A program made the translations under genes and the position numbers. The notes beneath the pieces are model-generated. The model had not been told where the DNA came from. It searched no databases and saw only the letters and a list, made by a program, of their open reading frames with translations. Of a stretch of DNA of 64,000 bases, positions 44,250-53,741 are shown piece by piece (position 1 is the stretch's first letter; every line of letters begins with the position of its first letter). The stretch is from Galdieria partita. Lineage: Eukaryota > Rhodophyta > Bangiophyceae > Galdieriales > Galdieriaceae. The stretch lies in NCBI GenBank assembly GCA_025991245.1, contig BQMJ01000009.1, positions 186,001 to 250,000 of the forward strand, written 5' to 3'.

Positions 44250-44624
44250 TTAAAACCACATTTTGGAATAACCGGTTCCTTTACACCTGCGGCACAACAA
44301 TTTCCCTCTTCCGGCACAAGTTTTGCACTTCTTGGGTCCTTCTTCTTCCAAGCTGATGAATCCTTTACCCTTGCAAACAAAACATTGTGCCCCACCCAGT
44401 CCAGCACATCTATCACACAGCTCCAACTTGCCCTATGCTCAAATTCGCTAAGGAAAGAAAGAACATGGCTGACGAAAAAAACTTACCCTAGCAATAACTG
44501 TTGTTACAAATACTGAGAAAACGCTGAGTATGAGAAGACACCAGTCTCCTTGATCCAAATGTTTGATAGGGACAAAGAAACATCTTTCTTGTCTGTGGAC
44601 TGACCGCCACCTTGATGAGGTCAT
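44250..44624 (-). CDS. DnaJ-type zinc-finger protein, membrane anchored
   Basis: Small protein with only the cysteine-rich domain of DnaJ, like plant BSD2/PSA2-type factors that help assemble plastid complexes. Exons 44624-44487 and 44432-44250 (intron 54 nt, donor GTAAGT) keep phase: 106 aa. All four CxxCxGxG repeats are present: CDRCAGLG, CFVCKGKG, CKTCAGRG and CRRCKGTG, with the usual short linker LEEEGPKK. The N-terminus has one hydrophobic helix (about 26-45, WCLLILSVFSVFVTTVIA), so it is probably membrane tethered; no J-domain. It converges on the GDT1-family gene (15 bp between stops) and is divergent from the HEAT gene (54 bp between ATGs). Plastid location is inferred. Confidence 0.88.
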
Positions 44625-44678
44625 CCTTGACCACAAATCTTAGGATGTAACGTAATCTTTCATTGATTTGCAGTCAAC

Positions 44679-45857
44679 ATGTTATGCTTCATGTGTTCAT
44701 ATTCTTTTCTGAGTCCGTGCTATTTAAACAGATATTTTCGACAGCATACTGTATGCTATGGTAGAAGAAATCATACGTGTCAGAAACAATTGATTTATCA
44801 GGTCAAGGCTTGTGGAGAAAAGGAGCTTGACAAGATTGCTCTTCCGACTCCATTTGGAATAGTATTTCGGCAGTTCAATCAGTTGCCTGAAAATATAGCC
44901 ATTCTTAACAAAGTCGAAGGAGAGAGTGGAGTGGATTCTGGTCACTTTACTGAAGATAGGTTTGAAGAACTTGTGAGTCAGATTCGTACAAGAGGAAGTG
45001 GCACTGTGGTCGTTCCAAACAGTGCCAACACACCGCTGAACCCTTCAGACTTCAAGAGAAGAGCAGAGGCTTCAAAATCAATCTTCTCACGAAGACCAAG
45101 TGGCTCTCAAGAGAATCATTCAGACAACGTGGCTTCATCAGGTTATCAAATATTCAGAAATGACTCTCAAAGTTCTCCTTCAACACGCGAAAAATTGTCA
45201 ATTTTACAAGAACTTACTTTCTATCCTACTTTACTTAAAGTTCCATTCTTTTTAGAATGCACACGACTGGACGGCCCTTGTGAAAAGGATGAGCTATTAC
45301 GAAGCCAAGCTGTTTACTCTCTAGCCATATTTATCAAACAGGGAATCTGTAATAAGGAGTGCGTAAATGCCATTCTTTACTCATTGAACAGTGACCCAGA
45401 CTCTAGTGTCAGAGCATCAGCAGCTTCTGCCTTAGGATTCATACGAGAGAAGAACAATGTACAAGCGCTGATTCACAGTACTCTAGAGGATGGAGATTGG
45501 CTGGTGAAAATGAGTTGCATCAATTCATTAGGAGCGCTGAAAGATAGTCGTGCCATTCCTGTTCTGTTAGCTCTTTTGAAGAAGTTTCCTGCAAACGTCC
45601 CAAGTCGTGACTCATTCATCATCCAAAGTTTAATTGGGGCTTTAGCAGAGCTCGAATCTGTTGACGCAGTACCGTATTTGGTACAATTCAGAGAAAGTCC
45701 TGACGAAATGCTCCGCTTTCAGTTAGCGGAGTCTCTTCGATTCTTCAGGAATAATCGAACAGCTATGGAAGCCTTGCAAAGTCTAGCAGAAGATGAGTCA
45801 TCACGAGTCTCTCATCAAGCTGTGATATCCCTTAATTTCATTCAGGACATTTCCTAG
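44679..45857 (+). CDS. HEAT-repeat protein, phycobilin-lyase/NblB-like
   Basis: Single exon, 392 aa. The N-terminal 50 or so residues (Cys/Tyr/Arg-rich, with few acidic residues) look like an organelle targeting sequence. A short domain with RFEELVSQIRTRGSG follows. From about residue 205 PBS-lyase-type HEAT repeats run to the end: AVYSLAIFIKQG, SVRASAASALGFI, LVKMSCINSLGALKD, AIPVLLALL, DAVPYLVQF, MLRFQLAESLRFF and VSHQAVISLNFI. This is the architecture of CpcE/F-type bilin lyases and NblB-like phycobilisome factors. A red alga uses phycobilisomes, so a plastid role in phycobiliprotein handling is likely, but a plain HEAT scaffold cannot be excluded. Confidence 0.75.
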   Translation: MLCFMCSYSFLSPCYLNRYFRQHTVCYGRRNHTCQKQLIYQVKACGEKELDKIALPTPFGIVFRQFNQLPENIAILNKVEGESGVDSGHFTEDRFEELVSQIRTRGSGTVVVPNSANTPLNPSDFKRRAEASKSIFSRRPSGSQENHSDNVASSGYQIFRNDSQSSPSTREKLSILQELTFYPTLLKVPFFLECTRLDGPCEKDELLRSQAVYSLAIFIKQGICNKECVNAILYSLNSDPDSSVRASAASALGFIREKNNVQALIHSTLEDGDWLVKMSCINSLGALKDSRAIPVLLALLKKFPANVPSRDSFIIQSLIGALAELESVDAVPYLVQFRESPDEMLRFQLAESLRFFRNNRTAMEALQSLAEDESSRVSHQAVISLNFIQDIS

Positions 45858-46464
45858 TTGACTCCATCGTTTGCGTTTGCAGAATATCCTTGAAACTCGT
45901 TCTTCTTCTAATCTTACTTTTTGTGCTTTGCAGAGTAATGATCAACAAAATTGAAACTATCCAGGCCTAGATAAAATTTTGATAGTCATTCAATTAACGA
46001 TGAAATTTCTTTTGTGTTTGAAACTCTTCTCTATACTTTCAGCAAGCTAATTTAGCAGTCCAATCAGGATAGAAATGTGGAACATCTTATTGCGATATTC
46101 CAACCCACCAAATGGATAATTCAGGGTGAACTGCAGTTTATGTTTTCCAGAGATATCATAGCAATGTATTCGATAAAATATCTTGTTCTTCTATTGAAAA
46201 GTAATCTGTAGGAAATGACATGAACTTTATAAGCAAAGAGACTTTCCACAGATAACTCGGGTTTTCTTAAAGGTTAGAAAAATCTTCCATTTAAACTGTC
46301 ATTTGTGTCATGTTACATACAAGTTTTCTACTAGAATATGAAGAAAATGCCATTCTGTCGATTTCTGATAAAGGCCTCTCAACAGATCAAAACAGCCAAT
46401 GTGCAAGGAAACTGAAAAATTGTCTGTAACCTCATTTGCTTGGGTGGTCAAGGTTTGAGTGGTC
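45858..46464. other. Gap, nothing recognised
   Basis: 3' flank of the HEAT gene and promoter of the small Cys/His gene. A 67-codon minus-strand frame (46511-46308) is unsupported. Confidence 0.5.
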
Positions 46465-46916
46465 ATGCTGTATAGTTTCCAGAAGCTACCTCTTATAAAG
46501 TCTCCTAGCAATCCATTTCATTTTAGAAGCAAGTTTCACTGTAAAAGCTTGCTTTCCACGTTAGTTTGTCAGACGAAGCGTTGTAGACGTTGCGGTGAAG
46601 AGTTTCTGCCCGAATTTAATCACAACAGAGCTTGCAGGTTTCACGGAGGTATTTTAGGTGACAGGTAGTTTGTCGACTTTGTTATTTACATCGTTACGGT
46701 TTTAAGAATTTCATATTTAACAGAGCATATTTCAATTGGACTGCCGACTGGTTGTTCGGAGATGGTTGTCCTGCTGACCGTCTTGTATTGATTCAGCGAT
46801 GGACTTGCTGCGGTGCGACCTCAAAGAATGCACGAGGCTGTAAGAAAGGATTTCACGTGAGTTACGATGATGCCGTTGAGGAAGATTGCAACGATATATT
46901 CTTACGTGGCTGGTGA
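46465..46916 (+). CDS. Small Cys/His-rich, probably zinc-binding protein
   Basis: Exons 46465-46664 and 46724-46916 (intron 59 nt) keep phase and give 130 aa. The first 30 or so residues are hydrophobic/basic without acids (MLYSFQKLPLIKSPSNPFHF), as in a targeting peptide. The rest has a regular metal-ligand pattern: CRRCGEEFLPEFNHNRACRFHGG, then WTADWLFGDG, WTCCGATSKNARGCKKGFHVSYDDA. This Cx2C..CxxH..CC..CxxxxH arrangement with a Tyr-Asp ending resembles small zinc domains in plant proteins of unknown function. The frame ends TGA 46914-46916, but the final Trp codon overlaps a consensus donor (TG|GTGAGT); splicing to CGGACAG 42 nt later would give a different 17-residue tail. I kept the unspliced end. 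Confidence 0.62.
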
Positions 46917-47738
46917 GTGGATACGTTTCCGGTAGAAGTGAATTATTCGGACAGGAAGCGCTACAGGAGCTGTTGCCAACTTCAATTCACTGTTCCAGAA
47001 TAAGAGAACGTCAGGCACAAATTGATAACATTTATTGAAGTTTTAGACAACTACAAGCATTCACTGGCGATAATGTTTACAAAGTTCGTTGAAGTTCTTA
47101 GCGGATCGGGTCGTAACGAAGCAGATAGCTCAACAATTTGCTAAGTATTCACCGTAAGCGACATATAGAACAAGGAAAGAAGTTTCAGCACCCCATCGTT
47201 TATTATTTCTAAAACAAGATGTAGAACTTGTTCATGCAATGTCTCAAGTGAAAAATCCAACATGCTGTTTTACGAGCATTGGCAACATATTTATATTCGT
47301 TTGTCTCGCATTTCTACAAACCAGATTCTGCAAGTCTCAAGTTGTCTTAGAAGTTTCGTAGTTTCTTTGAAGTATCGCGATTTTCGTTTCTTGTTTGATT
47401 TGAAGGTAACATCTCCAATTAGAATAAATCCTTGAAGGTCTTATATCTTGACAGTTTGGAAGACACTCTCGGAAAGATATCTTGAAGGAGGAGAGAGAAG
47501 CTAGTACTAACCAATATATTATATTGACGTTGCCCTTCCCCGTTACTATCAAAATATCTTAATAGTCAATGTTTATTTAAAAGAAATGTTTATACTAATA
47601 GAGAAAGCTCCACGGCATTAGGATCAACTCATCAAAATCGTACTTAAGAGTTATTGTCCAACTTCACGGAATTCCAAAGTTGCTGTTCAAACCGAAACTC
47701 GAAGACAATATTATGCAAACAGTAAGACTTCAGAAACT
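46917..47738. other. Gap, nothing recognised
   Basis: Convergent 3' region between the small Cys/His gene and the permease. No convincing frames, RNA or repeats seen. Confidence 0.5.
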
Positions 47739-49172
47739 TTATTTCTTGTACAGACATTTGTAGAGCAATGGAGTTGCTCCAACGTTTTGTACGATAGAGT
47801 ATATGGTACCATATGTCCCAAGCACAGTATACGCCACTCCAAAGACAATAATAACAAAAGCTGCCACAAATTTGTGTTTCAAGCTCATCTTTGAACCAGC
47901 GCACTTCCAATAGAATAAAGGAGGATATATGAAACCGGTTATAGGCGAAAAAAGGGTACCTAACAAAGACTCGATATCACTCAAATATGGAAAGAATATG
48001 TTCAAAAGCAAAGTGAGTCCAGTGGACGCAAGAGTCACAAGGAACCAAACAATTATTCCCTTTGGAGAGAAGTCATCGACAGATTTCTTGACAAAACGAA
48101 CCGCAACAGCTCGGTTAAAAACGAGACCAGTTACTATATAAGAAATAAGCACATGGATCCACAAGAAGCCATTTGCTACCCGTTTCACCTTGCCAGCAGA
48201 AAGTGCTGACGTAATAGGATTCACTACAGGTACGCCATAAACCGCATAACCCAAAATTCCAATAAAACTATAACAAAAAAGGAGTATCAAGTCGGCTGTA
48301 TAAATTGCTTTGGGAAAGTCACTTGGCTTCTTCATCTCATCCATAAATTCAATGAAAATATAGATACCTTGTTTGATTTAAGAGTTATCAATGAGATTAC
48401 TAGAGATCTTACCTGAATAAGCAAATATGATATCACCTGAACCTACCAAACCATTTTCGAAGCCTGTGGAACTAACAACTTGACCATGTGTGGTGCTTGT
48501 GCTAGCATCGATACAGATCTGAACAATACTTATCACGAGCGTTACCACAATGCAAGCTGTGCCAACAACAGAGTACCAAGCCATAAACTTCAGTGTTCTG
48601 GTCTGCAGAAGACAAAGAAGGATACCGCTGTTGACAAACATCCAGATAATCAAACAAGAATTCGGGCTGACGGCTTCTCTCAAGGCCGTCGACGCAACAA
48701 GAAGATAGACTGGAAGAGCCAAATACATATTACTGTATTGAACCACATAAACAGCCCATCTACCCCAAAAACCAAATATTTCATAACCCAAGTCTCCATA
48801 TGTTCTGATATAAGGAAAAATCAAACGCATCTTGGCTAGCAAGACTCCACAATATATAAAAACTGCACACATAACGAACAAGAACAACAAACCGAGAACC
48901 CAACCCATCGATGCAAGTCCAGAAGGAATAGCTAATATACCTGTGCCCAATATATCCCCCAGAATAAGAAAGACGCATCTCCACCAGCCCATATGTGGTC
49001 TACGCAAAGTTCCATCAATCACTGCTCTCACTGCTCCTTGCTCTACGAAAGTATCTTTCGTAGCTCCGATTTCCCTACTCTTTACAGCTACTTCATCTGA
49101 AAATCCGTCAATACCTTCCATCTCCTCCTTTCTTTCTTCAGCTTCCTCCCTAATTTGCTCTAACGAATCCAT
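47739..49172 (-). CDS. Amino acid/auxin permease (AAAP) family transporter
   Basis: Proton-coupled amino-acid transporter of the AAAP (SLC36/38-like) family. Exons 49172-48413 and 48367-47739 (intron 45 nt, GTAAGA..ACAAG) keep phase, 462 aa. The first 65 residues are charged and cytosolic (EEAEERKEEMEGIDG). Eleven hydrophobic segments follow. WWRCVFLILGDILGTGILAIP in helix one carries the unwound Gly-rich substrate site typical of the family, and the join yields AYSGIYIFIEFMDEMKKPSDFPKAI, the conserved YxG..f.e..dEMk.P.dFpka element. ATG 49172 is the first in frame; an in-frame TTG upstream is not used. Substrate cannot be told. Confidence 0.92.
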
Positions 49173-49846
49173 GGAATCAACAACCAAGAAATGAAGATGG
49201 GTGGAGAATCAAGTCCGTTAATGTCCTTATCAAAATATGTCGTCGGGGTGTCCCATGGACTTTAAAGAAGAACAATCCATAACTTGCAAAGCATTGCCTT
49301 GTCCAGTAGATCTTAAGGCTGGAGAAAATTTTTAAGTCTCAACTGTTTTGTTCATTCAATTTGACTTTTCCTGGAAAAGCTCTCGTTTCTGTGTTAGGTT
49401 CTCTAAGCTACGTTCTGAAACTTAAAGCGTTGCTATTCATGAATTAACTTTTTGACCCAACTAGGCTAAAAACTTAAAAATTGGTCTTTAGGTTTTGAGC
49501 TTTACAAAATTCCTCGCTGTTCGATTTGTCTTGTTGAAGAGCTGAACACATATAATCCTTTAATAAAGCTTCGGTTTTATCCAGAATACTCTCAGTGCTT
49601 TGTAATTAACTATTTAGAGCAACCAGGGTGTTTTACCTATCGTAAACAAGTCCGGAAGCATGATTAGGAAAAAGCCAGAGCCGTGTGTCTAAAGAATAAG
49701 CTGTTTCTAGGCTAAACGCACCACTAGTACACTCTTATTTATCCAGAAAAGTTCAACTCGAATGAAGAACTACTCAACAATTTCAATAGTTGCAATCTTG
49801 AAACTTCGATGAGTCTGTACTGTAATAGGGTACACACTTGCATATC
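49173..49846. other. Gap upstream of the permease
   Basis: Promoter of the permease and 3' flank of the 87-aa gene (both minus strand). No coding or RNA signal recognised. Confidence 0.5.
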
Positions 49847-50211
49847 TCACTTTGCACTCATTCTAACAAAAGTGGCAAGCTCAAATGACTTTCTCTCAAT
49901 AAGGAGTCCTGCGTGACTTGGTTGCCAGAAGACTTTGAAATATTTTGACGGCTTCGACAATATAGATGAATCCTTTAATAATTTGTAATTGTGTGGAGGC
50001 TCCTCAATTCGGTCTTTTGTGTCGTACAAATAGAACGAATCATGCAAAACCCAAGATGTGTCTACGAAAGAAAACATTTTGTCCGATACTGTGAGAAAAG
50101 CCGAAATCACATAGAACGAATATATACATAAATATATACTCTATAGTCGGAACATCGTTTTGTAATAAAGACATGCAAGGACAACTCACCAAAACTATCG
50201 ATATTGTCCAT
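49847..50211 (-). CDS. Unrecognised 87-aa protein
   Basis: Exon 50211-50190 (22 nt: MDNIDSF plus one base) joins exon 50088-49847 across a 101-nt intron with consensus GTGAGT and TTTCTCACAG; phase is right and gives 87 aa. The sequence is dense in conserved-looking aromatic and charged residues: FVDTSWVLHDSFYLYDTKDR, EEPPHNYKLL, KPSKYFKVFWQPSHAGLLIE, RKSFELATFVRMSAK. No membrane helix. I do not recognise the family. The gene lies 70 bp downstream of FHIT on the same strand. The tiny first exon hides it from frame scans. Confidence 0.6.
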
Positions 50212-50281
50212 TCATCTATTTCGTTGCTCGACAAAGACTACACTAAAACCGCGAAAGATTGTTTCAGGTGAATCTTTTTCT

Positions 50282-50993
50282 TCAAACAAATAGAGTTCTA
50301 AGAACTTTCGTCTCCTTTTCCATTTCTTCTTCCGTCCTTTCTCTCCTTTGTTCAGAATCTATTTCCCATTTTCTACTGCCATGAGAATCTTTTGAAGAAG
50401 CTTCCAACATTTCATATCTACATATTATAAAATTTTCAACAGGGAAATAACATTGCCAAGCATACTTCTTACAGTTGGTCATTACGTTCAAAGTCACCTA
50501 TTCTTCGAGGAATGACGTGAATATGTACATGTGGTACAGTTTGCCCTGCTGCTTTTCCATCCTAACAGCTACAGTATTGGTTGAAACTGAAACCTGAGCA
50601 AAAACTCTACAACCTGAATGCAGTAAGTCATAGCATCAACTTGATAATATTGTTCCAATCTTCCACCTAAAAAATTTACATTAATCGAATTTCAGGATGT
50701 ATAATAATTACCAAGTTACCTATTAGCTGTGCTGACTGCCAGAGATCGTAAACTTCGTCAAGGTTCAACTCTTGGAATCGTTTAACGACCCTTTTCGGAA
50801 TAACCAGTACGTGACCAGGTACTATAGGTTTTAAATTGACAATTCCGTATGACAATTTAGAGTTATAAAAGACCTCCTTTCACGAAATGAAGGAGCAGGT
50901 CAGTTATTGAAGAATCAAACTTACGACAGATTTCTTTAGGAGGAACGGTCCAAAATGAAAATTTCCCGAAAATGCCTCGTTAGTAAATTCCAT
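50282..50993 (-). CDS. FHIT: FHIT-type dinucleoside triphosphate hydrolase
   Basis: HIT-family hydrolase that cleaves Ap3A to AMP and ADP. Exons are short and interrupted by about four introns. The pieces align in order with human [15 protein letters not shown] then [77 protein letters not shown] and [13 protein letters not shown], ending in a helix with [16 protein letters not shown]. The catalytic HxHxH and the Gln before it are intact. ATG 50993 ([15 protein letters not shown]) fits the usual start; an in-frame ATG at 51107 would add a 38-residue basic/Ser-rich leader that could target mitochondria, but lies only 17 bp from the opposite gene's ATG. Confidence 0.88.
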
Positions 50994-51124
50994 AACTGAT
51001 AAAGTGTTCCGAAACTTTCCAACGCCACCTACAGAAGAAAACAACTTGGCCAAACGACTCGTGAAACTAGTCTGAAAGCTCGCGTTCCAATGCCAACAAT
51101 AAATCATTTCCGCTTTTGATCGAC

Positions 51125-52176
51125 ATGTTTCGTTTGTTTTTGAACAAAGGCGTATTGTTTGAGAGAGGCAACTGTTTGACAGAGTCCATTGTCTATAACA
51201 GGAAGCTATTTCATGCTGTTGAAGAACAACCTTCAATCAACTTGGGAAATATTCGGGATAATCCAGGTGCTAGAAAAGAGGTACTTTCTTACAGTCTTTT
51301 CTGTGGTACAATTCATTTTTCGGGTGTCTAGAAAAAAAGGTTAGGACGTGGCAACGGTAGCGGCTGCGGCAACTCTTGTGGAAGAGGCATAAAGGGCCAG
51401 AAAAAACGACAAGGAGGCCACGTTAAACCTTGGTTTGAAGGTGGTCAGACGCCTCTTTTCAAAAGACTGCCACAGCACAAATTTCCCAAGACGTGAGTCG
51501 TTGTATTTCGATTGGTCCATATTTTATAATATCATTTAGTTGGTATGACAACCACGAGTTGGTATTTTTGTCAGAGATTCAGCGCCTTGTGGACATTGGC
51601 AAGCTGAATCCTTCGCAACAGATTAACCTTAAAGAACTATTTCGTCTTGGAATTATAAGAATGCCCTATAGAGGAGTCCGTCTAGTTGCACGAGTATGTT
51701 CTTTCGTGTCGTTGAGACTTTATTTTTTTATATCGTTGTTAGGAGGTCGAACTATTTTCAACGAGTCTAGATTTTGAGGTTACGTCTTGTACCCGTGAAG
51801 CAGCCAAACTTATATTAGACCATGGAGGTACTCTTTCATTGGCTTATTATACAAGGCCTGGAATCGAAGTCTTATTAAATCCAGACCGATGGACCAGACG
51901 TGATCTACCTTTGCCTCCATTTGTAAGGAAAGCGTTATTTGTACTTGAGAGATACATTAACAGAAATTCGCTTTATAGGAACAACCTTCACAAGGACTTG
52001 CTGCATTTTATAATGATTGGAGTGATAAGGGGGTTCCAGTGAGAAAAATCAAAACGTTAGAGGATCTAGTTGAACCCTCAGAAGCAATTTTAGAGGTTAG
52101 AAAATTCAGAACTCTGAAACAGCTGTTTGAAGAGGAACGAAAAAAGAAGCAAGAGAAGAAAATGGAGCAAAGCTGA
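51125..52176 (+). CDS. MRPL15: Mitochondrial (or organellar) ribosomal protein uL15
   Basis: Large-subunit ribosomal protein L15 of bacterial type. Five exons keep phase: 51125-51280, 51332-51492, 51540-51693, 51743-51922 and 51979-52176 (introns 51, 47, 49 and 56 nt), 282 aa. The first exon supplies a basic leader ([16 protein letters not shown]) and the L15 start [12 protein letters not shown]. Exon 2 holds the Gly-rich core [20 protein letters not shown] then [14 protein letters not shown]. The C-terminal extension, far longer than bacterial L15 (about 145 aa), with [13 protein letters not shown] and a lysine-rich end, is typical of mitochondrial L15. It is transcribed divergently from FHIT. 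Confidence 0.93.
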
Positions 52177-52356
52177 AAGCCCTTAAAGGGAATGGTTTGC
52201 ATTCTATACCTTGTAGAATAAAATGTTCTTATTCAAAACTGTTTCTTAAAATTGTGAGCTTATTCTTTATTAGGTTGGATAAGGAAACGAGCTGAGAGAC
52301 GCCATAACTACGGCAATGACGCATTCTTCTATAATTCATTCGGTTTTGTAAGGAAT

Positions 52357-53410
52357 ATGGAACGTCTCTATAGAAAGCCTTGGAATATTGTTTGGTCATT
52401 TGACGCCAAGAATAATAGTGTAACACAAAAGTTTCTTTTGAAAGAGTCCTTTGAAGAGTTTCCTTACGTTCTACTAGTGACAGATTGTTACAATGTATGG
52501 GCGCAAGTTTGTTCAATTGAAGCGTTTCGAAACCAAGTTCAGGCTCGTCCATTTTTACCGACTTTCTGCTAAATCTGAAAATAATTAGGAGCTTCTTCCA
52601 GGTTCTCTTGGTCCTTGTCAATCCGAACAGCCATTGCTCTACTTGATTCGGGAGAAGCTTTTAGAAGCACAAACAAGCGCCATTGGTCCCAAGAATAGAC
52701 TCCAGTGTTCCACAGAGTTTACTGATGATACTTTGCTTCTGTCTCTTGATATTGTACTTTCGGAGGTATCTTTTACTTGGACCTTTCGCTGTACCCACCT
52801 ATGTAAACGAAACTGCCAGTTTTTCTTGTCTCAATTACTTGTTTATCCGTTGCTAAACACTATAAAAGTAATGAATGAGGAAAAGCATGCCTTGGTAGAT
52901 ATAATTGCTAGAAAAGACAAAGAAATTTCGGAATACAAAAGTTTCTTTGGTACTATCCCGAAAGTATCCGTATCAACGCAGCCATTCTCCTTGGAGGATT
53001 TCGAGAATAAGTATGTAATGGAGTCACATATAACAAACCGTACAGAGATATCTAACACAGATGATCTTTGGACATTGCATACTTCCCAGTTATTCGCTTC
53101 ATTTATTTTTGTGGATGAAAATAAGAAGCGGAAGCTGTCTAGACTGTTGAGTCAGAATCATAATGAAACTGTTGATTGGGAGGAGTCCACTGAACAAAGT
53201 GAAATAGAAATGAAAACCGACAGAGAAGGCATTGTTTCAAAGAATAACTTCAAAGGTGAAGATAACCTTACTGATGAAAGCAATGTTGGTCATATATGTG
53301 ATGAACAGAAGCAACCAACCGAACTGCGTACTCGAAGGAAATTGTTGAAAACCATGTCTTCGGATGGAAAACTTGGAGAAAACGTGAAGAAAAAGAAGCG
53401 CCTCTTCTGA
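52357..53410 (+). CDS. XLF: XLF/Cernunnos (NHEJ1)-like DNA repair factor
   Basis: Partner of XRCC4-ligase IV in non-homologous end joining. Exons 52357-52536 and 52589-53410 (intron 52 nt, GTTCAG..AATTAG) keep phase: 333 aa. Comparable to human XLF throughout: a start with PWNIVWSF, then KFLLKESFEEFPYVLLVTDC with VWAQ (human: sYallvsDl..vW.E), LLLSLDIVLSEVSFTWTFRC (human: ..LilrvrSelsGlpFyWnFhC), LSQLLVYPLL, then a helix ending ALVDIIARKDKEISEYKSF (human: LatLLhmKDlEIqdYqes), a disordered acidic tail and a terminal KKKKRLF. That basic cluster followed by Leu-Phe at the very end matches the XLF-type Ku-binding motif. Head, stalk and tail are in the right order and length. ATG 52357 fits the human start. 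Confidence 0.82.
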
Positions 53411-53741
53411 AGCCTTATTGTAGAAGTTTAGAATTTTTTGCGATTGATTTTATTTATTGTTTCTACGTTTGCTGTTACTCTGGTTTGAAATCACATAATT
53501 TTTTTATAACTAAATGAGAGAATAATATAGTTGTTTGGAAAGATTTTTGTTGCTTTATTATTTATTTCATATACTATTTAGATTTAGACATAAATAGCTT
53601 TATTTATTGTATTTTGTACATTGTATGTGAAAGTTGTCAAAGAATTTCTGAAGTAGTCTATTTGTAGTCTCGTTCTTGAATCGCTTTGATGGCGCTGAAG
53701 ATTTACTTTTCTGAATTTCTCAAATCTTTGAAAATTTGAAA
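53411..53741. other. Tandem gap XLF-EME1
   Basis: Very AT-rich, with T-runs near 53498-53506, consistent with an XLF 3' end and an EME1 promoter. Nothing else seen. Confidence 0.5.
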
